From Podospora pseudocomata (Eukaryota > Ascomycota > Sordariomycetes > Sordariales > Podosporaceae), in contig NW_026946363.1 of the NCBI RefSeq assembly GCF_035222375.1, forward strand, positions 7,254,001-7,318,000: 64,000 nt of DNA, given 5' to 3'. Positions within the stretch are counted from its first letter, which is position 1. Every line of letters starts with the position of its first letter. Shown here one piece after another: positions 19,906 to 28,620 of the stretch. The notes under the pieces were generated by a model. That model was given only the letters and a program-made list of their open reading frames with translations. It was not told the DNA's origin and did no database searches. The position numbers and the translations under genes were made by a program.

Positions 19906-22900
19906 TGATGGGCCCGCAGAGGAAGAGAAAAGATCGGGTCCCACCAGACTCGGGGTCATCTAGACCTTCCCCGCATCGTCCTCAGGATACCTCACTAGGG
20001 CAGCACGACCGAAGCTTTGATGGGGGCAACCGCAACAATCGGGCAGGAGCAGGTGGCGGCGGTGGTGGGAACAGAAACCTCCGGAGAGAGAATCGTCGCG
20101 ACTCTTCTCAATCTCATATTGCGCCTCCTCCATCATCAAGCGCTCCGGCTTCAATATCTCCAACCATGGCTCGACCATCGAGTGCCTCTTCGCAAACCCC
20201 TCTACCTCCTTTGACGACAACCGTCACCCCAACACCAGCACCCCAGTCAGCACCCCCATCTCCCATTCTGGTTGATGAGGATTATACCATCGTCACCGAC
20301 GACTGCATTAGCAGATGGAGCAAGGGCGCCCGCCAACAGATCATCGAGCATGGTGTCCAATCTCGCGAGGACGAGGATCTTACCGAGGTCGCTTCCATCT
20401 TCCAGGAGCTTGTCTGGTCAGTCAACACCGGCAGGCTACGCGGCGCCGACGCTGGCGGTGTCGTGAGGGAAATCCTGGGGCCTGAGCCGTCGGAGGAGGA
20501 GCGCGAAGCTGGGGCTTTCGACCCGCATACTTTGTTCTTGGACACAGTTGGCAGTTATTCCGACACCCAGACGGACTCCGTACGACAGCAGTTTCAGGAT
20601 TTCATGATGGCTAGCGGGGTCTCTCTGTCCCTTATGCGCGTCGCTCTTGACCCTTCAGTTCTGGCGCCTCTCGAGCTGGTTCGCGACACCTTTTTTAGAA
20701 TGAGTATTCGCACCTCCACCAATTTGCTCTACCGCCAGGCAAGTTACAACCTGTTGCGTGAGGAAACCGAGGGCTTCTCCAAGCTAGTGACGGAAATCTT
20801 CACCACGTGTTCCAACGAGCCGGCCTCTTCGGAGGTTGTACAGGATACTTTTAACAAGGTTATGGGCCTTATTGGGACCTTCGATCTGAATCCCGGCCGA
20901 GTTCTCGACATTACATTGGATGTGTTTGCCGCCATTCTGGTCAAGCAGTTCCGTTTCTTCATCAAGTTTCTTCGCTTCAGCTCGTGGTGGCCGCGAAGCC
21001 AACTCACATTGCCAACTGATACCTACGTTGGCGGGCTTCCATTATGGGCCCACCCAGATCACGAGAGTCCATTCAACAGTGAGGAGGAGGATGCGATGGC
21101 GGCGGCCCAGCGTTTGCAACGAGATATCGCCTTCTGGGAGAGGGCCCGCCAAGTCAAACTCGACGCCTTCTTTGAACTGGGTGGTAGACAGCTTACTGCT
21201 GCCGACGAAGAACGACTGGCGAACGGCACTGCTGCAAAGAACGCAGAATCCGAGATTGAGCAGGAGTGGATTAGGATCACCAGAACACTTCCGCCTTGCG
21301 GTAACCGCGACGCCGCTCAGATGCTTGGCTTCAAGTTGCGCTTTTACACGTCGGATGCCAGAGACCCAGAAGATACCCTTCCCGCCAACCTATTGTACCT
21401 CACAGCACTCTTGATCAAAGTGGGTTTCATATCCTTGACAGATATCTGGAACTTTATCTGGCCCCGCGACGAGGAGATGGAGGAAACTAGAGCCGAAAAA
21501 ATGAAGGAGCTGGAGGACAAAGAAAGGGCTAATCGCCCTGGCGCCGCCAAGAATGCTCTGATGATGGCTGGTGCTCTACCGGACGAGGGCCCCTCCGGCC
21601 AGCCCATCAACTCTTCCCGCCGCGATGCCGCTTCAAACAAGGCCGATACGGAAATGAAGGGTGCGGACTCTACGGAAGACAAGCCGAAGCTCCCCAAGCC
21701 TCAGGACCAAAAGCTTCATCTTCTCCACTGTCTTCTTATCATCGGTGCTCTTCCAGAGGCGCTTTTTATGATTGGACGACACGACTGGGTTCTTGAGGCC
21801 GATCCGGAAACTGTGACCTTGCTTCACCGAATCCTTAGACACTCTATCGATGTTGTCTACAACCAGAGCCGCCCGACGGCAGCGGCGTCAACCGACTGCC
21901 CCCCCAAAGCAATGCCTGACATGGATCAGAGTGGTGTGACTAAAGGCAGTATCAGGGTCAGCACGGCACCTCCTAAGCGTCCTTTGAAGTGGCCTCACGT
22001 CGACAAGAATGATCACGACGGCTCCAACTACCGGTTCTATTGGGACGAGTGGGCTGATAACGTCCCTGTTTGTCAGACAGTCGACGATCTGTTTACCCTC
22101 TTCGATACCCTGATGAATGTGGTGGGCGTCAACATCGGCCTGGATGCTGATCTGATGGCCAAACTTAGCAGCATCGGCACCAAAAGTCTTGCAGATGATC
22201 AATCGCCAGAAAATGTCAGCCGGTGGCTTGATATTCTCAAACGTCTCTTGGTGCCAGCGCTGAGCCTGGGGGAAACCAACACTTCGGTGGCTGACAGTGT
22301 GTGGAACCTTCTCAAGCAATATCCCATCAGCATTCGGTACAACATCTATGCCGAGTGGTACCAAGGGTCTATTTCTCGACTAGAACCCATTCGAAAGGCT
22401 TTTGCAAAGACCAGATTGGAGACACTCAGCATTCTCAAGCGGTTGTCGCTCACCAACATTCCGGAAATGGCCAAGAGTCTGGCCAAGATTGCTTATCCAT
22501 CCCCAGGAATCGTCTGCAAAGTCTCACTCTCCCAAATCGAATCCTACAGCAACTTCATCGAGGCTTTTGTCGAATGCACCAAGTACTTTACGGATCTTGG
22601 ATATGACGTCTTGGTCTGGTCGGTGCTGAGCTCTCTCGGTGGCCAACAGAGAAGTCGTACTCAGGAGGACTCAGTTCTGCTCACGAGCAGATGGTTACAA
22701 GCGCTGTCCAAGTTTTCCGGCAGAGTCTTTCAGCGCTATGCCAATGTTGACTCGTCTCCAATCCTTCGATATGTTCACAACCAACTCCTCCAAGGAAACT
22801 CGACTGATCTCGTCATTTTGAAGGAGCTGGTCGTGTCAATGGGCGGTGTCGTGTCCGACCTTGACTTCACGGATGCCCAGTTGCACGCTATGACGGGTGG

Positions 22901-25900
22901 CGAGTTACTTCGGCGTGAGACTCTGATCAATCTCGGCGACAAGCGGGCGGCGTCTACTCGCAGCGCTGAGCGTCTCATGAGGGCGTTGACGAGCTCCAAG
23001 TTAGCAGGCCAACTTCTCATCAACATCGCTCAGTACCGGCAGAACGCCATCTATGCTGAGGAAGGCGGTGCACGTATCAAATACTTGGCCACAGTCGTTG
23101 ACGACACCCATCAGATTCTCCTCCAGTATCTCGATCTACTGAAGAGCAACCTAGATGCCGTCACCTTCAACAATCTCGTCCCCGACATCCTCCAGCTCAT
23201 GCGGGACTTTGGCTTGGAGGCCAACCTTGCCTTTTTGATTCGGCGGTCCAGCATTCGCTGGGAAGTGAAGGGCTCCGCCAACTCAACCGAGCTCGCCAAG
23301 GTCGCTGCGGACGAGGATGGTGATGTTGCAATGGATGCGGCTGATGAGAACGGGGCCTCTGGCTCAGATGGCGCTGAGAATGGCTCGCCCAAAACCCCCG
23401 AGAACCGTGTGCCAGAGTCTTTAGCTGAGGCCCTCGCGCCACTCATCGAAGAGATACCCAGTGTGCTCCCACAACAGGATTGGCGATACATCAGCCCATC
23501 GTTCTACGTCTTCTTCTGGTCACTCCACCTAGGCAACCTACTCTTCCCCCAGGAAAGTTACCAAGTGGAGAATAGCAGACTCATCAAGCAGGCAGAAGAA
23601 GTCATGAGGGACAGAACGGACATGACTCGGCACGGGATGAACAAGAAGACCCAGAAACGGAACGAGATCTTGGATCGCCAAAAGCTTCTCTTGAAGGAGA
23701 TGAACGAAGGCCTCACCCGTTTCTCCAAAGCTAGAGTACACCTCGGCAGACAAGTCGACAGCTGGTTTCCAGCGCCCATCACCAAGGCTGATGCAGCATC
23801 GGACGCGGTTCTCGAGGAGTGCATCTTACCCCGTTTGCACCTCTCACCGTTGGATGCCGAATTCTGCTTCAGACTGGTCAAGTTTTTGCACGAGTTCTCT
23901 ACTTCAAACTTCAAGCTCATGTCACTCTACGATCGACTCTTCAACCACAACCGTCTCCGGGCCATCATCTTCACCTGCACCGTCCGCGAAGCTGAACATG
24001 TTGGCCGGTTCTTGAAGCTCATCCTTGGCGACCTGTCCAAGTGGCATGGTGATAAGAATGCTTACGAAAAGGAGGCCCTGGGCCTGAAGGAGGTTAGCAA
24101 AACTCGCCAGTACCTTGGTTTTGCAACCGCTTTCGACGCGGATGGAAAGCCAACCGAGTTTGTCGAGCATGATGCCTTCAAAGATCTGCTGTTCAAATGG
24201 CACAAAGAACTGAACACCGCCTTGAGATCTTGCCTGAATGGCATGGAATGGATGCATATTCGCAATGCCATCACCGTTCTCAAGTCCGTCATTGATTACT
24301 TCCCCGCCATCAACTTCATGGCCGACAAATTTCTGGAGCAGCTCAAGACCATCACTGAACGTGAAGCTGCTTCCAAGAATGCATCCGAATCCGAAATGGG
24401 CCACCGTGTTGATCTTTCTGTCACAGCGCAGACTGCCTACTCCGAACTACAGAAGAGAAAGTCGAAATGGATCCTTGTTCAGGCATTCAGGCCAGGCGCT
24501 GTAAGTGGCCACAGCTCCGTCATTACAAGACCAACACTAACCATATGCACACAGAAGGGCGATTCGACACCAACGCCTGGGCTCCGTGGCTCCGCAGCAG
24601 AATTCAAGCCAGCCGGCTCTCGCGCGCACCAAGCCGAAGTTGAAGACGGCGAAGTTACCAAGGACGGAGCAGGCAAGAAGAAGAGTGATTCAAGGGCAAG
24701 GGATGAAAAGCACATCCTGCCGAAACCCCCACCCCCGCGGGAACCTCTGCGAGAGTCTAATGGACCTGGTCAGAGGGTGGGCCCAGCCAACGGCCCATCT
24801 GGAAAGCCGAACAGTTCTCGATCGAACCCAACCGGGCCAGCATCTTCTGGTGGCCGCCCTGAACGGCATGAGCGACATGAGCGTCCGGAGCGGCCGGAAC
24901 CACCCAAGTTCTCTACCCTCCCACCAGTTGGTCATGGCCTACCAAACAAACCAGATCTTCCGGCTAGGCCCGAGCCTGCTTTCCCAAGAGGCGCCAACGA
25001 TAGGTTTGGAGCGACGCGTCACGATAGGCGTGAGCCTTCAGCTCGCGACGCCCGTGATTTCAGCAGGGACAGTCGCGACTCTCGTGATTCTCGGGAGCTG
25101 AGAGAAGCCAGGGATTCACGGGATGCCCATCCAGCACACCCACCCCTTCCTTCTCACCCATCGCACGCACGTGATGCCCGTGATCCTCGCGATCCCCATG
25201 GTCCTCGTGAGGCTAGAGATTTCCGCGCTCCAGAAGTTCCACGGTCAGAGCGGCCTCGAGACTTTTCGTCTGATCGACGAGCCACTGATGCTGGTCCGCG
25301 GGACCCTGCTCGCGCTTCAGAGAGAGATTGGTCAACCCGCAGTGAACTGCCACCTCGATGGAATGAGCACGGTGCGCCCGCTGACAGAGACGCCCGTGGT
25401 CCTCGTGACCGGGCGCCACATGCTTCTGGTCGACATGATCCAAGAGGACCTAGAGAACCACCAGTGGGACAATCTCCTCAGAACAGTTCGGCATCGAATG
25501 CGTCCCAAGATCCGCCCACTCATCCAGATCGTGCTCGTGCTATTGCGGATGCCGACCGGCCCGACATCATCAACCCAGCTAGAGCCGCGCTCATCAACGA
25601 CAGCAGAGATGCGCCTCCTCGTTCGGGTCATAGAGATCAGCTCCGCGATCGGCCTGGTCGGACTGAATCGCCCAGACGAACAGATCACTCCGCGGCGAAT
25701 GCAGCACAGCCGGACAACTCGCGGGATGAGCGACATGGGCGTCACCGTCACTCGGATCATCATAATACGAGCCGGGAAGGTCGTCCAGACAGCTTACCAT
25801 CGCATCCCCGTCAGGATCGCACTCAAGATCATGGCTCCTCACACTCTCGTCCGGATCGCAACACAGATCACACCCAGCCTCATGGACGCCAGGATCGCAA

Positions 25901-27491
25901 CATTGAAAATGCCCCGTCCCAGCCTCGCCAGGATCGGAATATCGACAATGCGCCATCACAGCCCCGCTCGGACCGCAATGCTGAGCGCGATGACAGAACG
26001 GCGGGGTCTAGGGATGCTTCATTTGGTGGCCCGCCGCGCTCGGATCCGGACCATGGTAGGTTGAACCAGCAGGATCCCAACTACGGCCGGCTCCAACCCA
26101 TCCAGTCGGTGGTTGACATGCCTACCGGAGCTCCCCCGTCCGGACCCAGAGGTAGAGGTGGTAGGAACACAAACAGAATGGGTCCTGCCAACGGGGTGTC
26201 TATGCGTCCCGATACTAGGCCTTCTGTGCCAGAGTCAGTTCGCCCCGCGTCGCCTGAGCGTCAAGTGCCTACTGGGCCCGCGGCAGGCCGGCAGCGGCAG
26301 CAACAGCGCGGTAACCAGTTTGAGAAAACTAACTCTCCCACTGTTCCTACAGCGCCTGCGGCAGGTGTTCATCCAGATAGAATGCGGCATATCACCAATC
26401 AGCAAGCGCCCAGCGCACCCTCCCCGCCTCCTGGACCACCCACTGGCCCGTCTGGTATCCACCCAGATCGTCTGAACCAGATCTCGGGTACTCCTTCCGG
26501 CACCGCATCTCACTCAAGGCCACCGATCAACACACCTGATCGGCCATCCATGTCGGCACCGAACACGGGGTCAAGGCAGGCACCTCCACCCCTGAACACG
26601 GACTTTGCCACGCCTACCGGCCCAGCAGCGTCTAACGACCGCATGAGGTCCGGTGGGAGACAGCTTAGGAACATCCAAAACATGATTGACAAGACGTCTA
26701 TGGAGAACAACCGCGGTCCTGGACTGCGGATGAGTCGCTCTCGTCCTAACTTGGCGGGTTCAGACGCGCAGATTCTCGCTGGTTCTTCTCCTGTCACGAC
26801 TCCTGTTCAGGAACGCCCCGAGCCATTCCCGCGGGATTCTGGGCGCCGTGATGTGAATGTCGACCGTGCTCCAGCTGCACCTGTTCCTATTCAGGTGGTA
26901 GGAGACAGCCGGTCGAATGGAGACGACTATGGATCAAGCCGTAACGAGCACGACAGAAGTCGCCGGGAACATAGGAGTGATCGCAGCAACCGGCCATCTA
27001 GGACTAGCAGTCGAGAGCGCAATCCTGACCGTGACCGCGACGCCAAGGAGCCACGGGACTACAATCACAGGCGATCAGGCGTTTCTTCATCCGGCGTCCC
27101 GAGTGCTGGCCGTGATGATAGGGATCCGAATGCTCCCCGCCGCTCCGGCCGTGAATCTCTTCCGGGTGGTGGGGGAAGGGACATGCCGCCAGCTGGACCG
27201 CGCGAGCCTACTCATCGTGGCAGCAATCGCAGTGATGGCAATGCTGGTCCACGGAGCGATGCGGTACAGCCTGGAAGGAATGATGGGCATGGTGGTGGTG
27301 GTCAGGACTACGGCTCCGGTCGGACAGGCCCTCCACGCGGAGGCATGCCGCAGCCCAGGGACTCAAGAGGGCCTCCCAGGCAGCCCAGCGACCAGCATGG
27401 TGATGGACGGAATGGGGGGAATGATAGGAAGCGGAGGAGCGAAGGGTTGGACTCTGGGAATCATCAGGACAAGCGGCCACGTCGGAGTTAG
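19905..27491 (+). CDS. THO2: THO complex subunit 2 (THO2) with long RD-rich tail
   Basis: Scaffold of the THO complex, which couples Pol II transcription to mRNP packaging and export and limits R-loops. Start at the first in-frame ATG (19905, MMGPQRKRKDRVPPD); the frame is open to 19848 but has no ATG there. One 54-nt intron (24501-24554) gives 2510 aa. Residues ~130-1530 are the conserved helical THO2 body, e.g. DCISRWSKGARQQIIEHG, the acidic-flanked KLHLLHCLLIIGALPEALFM, and the C-terminal THO2 block FYVFFWSLHLGNLLFP ... ILPRLHLSPLDAEFCFRLVK. The last ~978 residues are Pro/Gly/Arg/Asp-rich with RDSRDSRDSREL, RPERPEPP and repeated SQPRQDRNID-type units, predicted disordered and probably RNA-binding. 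The tail is unusually long compared with yeast Tho2 (about 1600 aa). Confidence 0.94.
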   Translation: MMGPQRKRKDRVPPDSGSSRPSPHRPQDTSLGQHDRSFDGGNRNNRAGAGGGGGGNRNLRRENRRDSSQSHIAPPPSSSAPASISPTMARPSSASSQTPLPPLTTTVTPTPAPQSAPPSPILVDEDYTIVTDDCISRWSKGARQQIIEHGVQSREDEDLTEVASIFQELVWSVNTGRLRGADAGGVVREILGPEPSEEEREAGAFDPHTLFLDTVGSYSDTQTDSVRQQFQDFMMASGVSLSLMRVALDPSVLAPLELVRDTFFRMSIRTSTNLLYRQASYNLLREETEGFSKLVTEIFTTCSNEPASSEVVQDTFNKVMGLIGTFDLNPGRVLDITLDVFAAILVKQFRFFIKFLRFSSWWPRSQLTLPTDTYVGGLPLWAHPDHESPFNSEEEDAMAAAQRLQRDIAFWERARQVKLDAFFELGGRQLTAADEERLANGTAAKNAESEIEQEWIRITRTLPPCGNRDAAQMLGFKLRFYTSDARDPEDTLPANLLYLTALLIKVGFISLTDIWNFIWPRDEEMEETRAEKMKELEDKERANRPGAAKNALMMAGALPDEGPSGQPINSSRRDAASNKADTEMKGADSTEDKPKLPKPQDQKLHLLHCLLIIGALPEALFMIGRHDWVLEADPETVTLLHRILRHSIDVVYNQSRPTAAASTDCPPKAMPDMDQSGVTKGSIRVSTAPPKRPLKWPHVDKNDHDGSNYRFYWDEWADNVPVCQTVDDLFTLFDTLMNVVGVNIGLDADLMAKLSSIGTKSLADDQSPENVSRWLDILKRLLVPALSLGETNTSVADSVWNLLKQYPISIRYNIYAEWYQGSISRLEPIRKAFAKTRLETLSILKRLSLTNIPEMAKSLAKIAYPSPGIVCKVSLSQIESYSNFIEAFVECTKYFTDLGYDVLVWSVLSSLGGQQRSRTQEDSVLLTSRWLQALSKFSGRVFQRYANVDSSPILRYVHNQLLQGNSTDLVILKELVVSMGGVVSDLDFTDAQLHAMTGGELLRRETLINLGDKRAASTRSAERLMRALTSSKLAGQLLINIAQYRQNAIYAEEGGARIKYLATVVDDTHQILLQYLDLLKSNLDAVTFNNLVPDILQLMRDFGLEANLAFLIRRSSIRWEVKGSANSTELAKVAADEDGDVAMDAADENGASGSDGAENGSPKTPENRVPESLAEALAPLIEEIPSVLPQQDWRYISPSFYVFFWSLHLGNLLFPQESYQVENSRLIKQAEEVMRDRTDMTRHGMNKKTQKRNEILDRQKLLLKEMNEGLTRFSKARVHLGRQVDSWFPAPITKADAASDAVLEECILPRLHLSPLDAEFCFRLVKFLHEFSTSNFKLMSLYDRLFNHNRLRAIIFTCTVREAEHVGRFLKLILGDLSKWHGDKNAYEKEALGLKEVSKTRQYLGFATAFDADGKPTEFVEHDAFKDLLFKWHKELNTALRSCLNGMEWMHIRNAITVLKSVIDYFPAINFMADKFLEQLKTITEREAASKNASESEMGHRVDLSVTAQTAYSELQKRKSKWILVQAFRPGAVSGHSSVITRPTLTICTQKGDSTPTPGLRGSAAEFKPAGSRAHQAEVEDGEVTKDGAGKKKSDSRARDEKHILPKPPPPREPLRESNGPGQRVGPANGPSGKPNSSRSNPTGPASSGGRPERHERHERPERPEPPKFSTLPPVGHGLPNKPDLPARPEPAFPRGANDRFGATRHDRREPSARDARDFSRDSRDSRDSRELREARDSRDAHPAHPPLPSHPSHARDARDPRDPHGPREARDFRAPEVPRSERPRDFSSDRRATDAGPRDPARASERDWSTRSELPPRWNEHGAPADRDARGPRDRAPHASGRHDPRGPREPPVGQSPQNSSASNASQDPPTHPDRARAIADADRPDIINPARAALINDSRDAPPRSGHRDQLRDRPGRTESPRRTDHSAANAAQPDNSRDERHGRHRHSDHHNTSREGRPDSLPSHPRQDRTQDHGSSHSRPDRNTDHTQPHGRQDRNIENAPSQPRQDRNIDNAPSQPRSDRNAERDDRTAGSRDASFGGPPRSDPDHGRLNQQDPNYGRLQPIQSVVDMPTGAPPSGPRGRGGRNTNRMGPANGVSMRPDTRPSVPESVRPASPERQVPTGPAAGRQRQQQRGNQFEKTNSPTVPTAPAAGVHPDRMRHITNQQAPSAPSPPPGPPTGPSGIHPDRLNQISGTPSGTASHSRPPINTPDRPSMSAPNTGSRQAPPPLNTDFATPTGPAASNDRMRSGGRQLRNIQNMIDKTSMENNRGPGLRMSRSRPNLAGSDAQILAGSSPVTTPVQERPEPFPRDSGRRDVNVDRAPAAPVPIQVVGDSRSNGDDYGSSRNEHDRSRREHRSDRSNRPSRTSSRERNPDRDRDAKEPRDYNHRRSGVSSSGVPSAGRDDRDPNAPRRSGRESLPGGGGRDMPPAGPREPTHRGSNRSDGNAGPRSDAVQPGRNDGHGGGGQDYGSGRTGPPRGGMPQPRDSRGPPRQPSDQHGDGRNGGNDRKRRSEGLDSGNHQDKRPRRS
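24501..24554 (+). other. 54-nt intron in THO2, multiple of three and stop-free
   Basis: GTAAGT at 24501, CACTAACC branch site at about 24535-24542 and CACACAG ending 24554. It lies exactly at the border between the folded THO2 body and the disordered tail. Retention would insert 18 residues without breaking the frame. Confidence 0.85.
25020..25950 (+). repeat. Degenerate Arg-Asp coding repeats in the THO2 tail
   Basis: Imperfect, short-period repeats of CGN-GAY codons (RDARD, RDSRD, RDPRD) from about 25020 to 25230, and later repeated units of the type QDRTQDH / RPDRNTDH / RQDRNIEN / RQDRNID (about 25800-25990). They look like expansion of a coding microsatellite followed by drift. Confidence 0.75.
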
Positions 27492-28511
27492 CAACACAGG
27501 TATGGTCAAGGTCCGAACGATAGGAGGATTCAGTGAGGTGGTCAAAGAGATTTAACGGGGTTGGTTATGGAGGAATTTGTGAAGGGGGAAGAAGAAGAAG
27601 ATTTGACCAAGGAAGAAAAAGTGAGGATTTTTGTGTTGGGACGGGATCATGAATGGTCATTGGTCATCACATCATATTTTCATCTGGTCAGTCGACGTCT
27701 ACTCCATACCATTTTTTGTGATTTGGAAGGAAGGAAAGAGTGGTTGTTTTCTTTTATACCGGACGGACTCGACCTTCTTCGACAGCGAAATTGTTTCATT
27801 GAATGTTTTATTACCTACCTACTACCTACCTACCTCTTTTCCCAACGACCAGAAAAAGTCAGACGAGATTGCGAAAGCGAGAGAGGAAAGGCAGGGGAGA
27901 AATTATAATTGTACCAACATCAAACCAAAACCAAAACCCTTGTGCCAACCCCCCCCTCCCCCCTCCCCGAAACCTACGAACCTGCGTGTGCGATGCGATA
28001 CAGCAAAAGTTACGACTGCGTCTTCTCTACTACTTTACGATTTTGAGATACCCGGTGACAGAGTTGCCATTACTATTCTTGTTTATATATTTGTATTTGT
28101 TTGCTAGAGCGCTATGCATTGGTAGACACGAATTTGCGGTAGATATGCTAACCCCAACATATGAAAAAGGGGTATAGGCGTTTAAAATCTCGATATGCTG
28201 GGAAGTGTTTGTGGAAAATTTAAGTTGGGAGGACGGGTCAAGGTTGAGAGATATAGCGTGTTTTGTTTCAGCAGGGATTTGGTAAGGGGAGCTCTTGCTT
28301 GATCAGGTAGCATCTGGGGAATAAAAGAGGAGTTTACGAGTAGATCATTTGTATTTGTGAGGAGTATCAAAGGTGTCTAGAATCGTGTCAGCGGAATGAC
28401 CAGGCTTGCTGGTTATTGCGGCAGGCGAGGGAGGTGGGAGATCTGAGCTTGATGACAGATCTCGAGTGGCTCTTGAAATCTTGGTGATTGATGAAGTCGG
28501 AAGATGGGGTG

Positions 28512-28620
28512 AGGTAATGTGTTATTGTGGTAATATGGTAGTGTGTTAATGTGGTAAAGGGGTGATGTGATGTTGTGTTAATGTGCTAATGTGCTAATGT
28601 GCAAAAGTGGCATTGTGTCA
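28512..28620 (+). repeat. Imperfect tandem repeat of a ~9-10 nt GTG(T/C)TAAT unit
   Basis: About 12 degenerate copies of the unit gtgttaat / gtgctaat / gtggtaat run from about 28512 to 28620, including two neighbouring copies of gtgctaat near 28583-28598. It is a minisatellite-like array in non-coding DNA. Confidence 0.8.
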
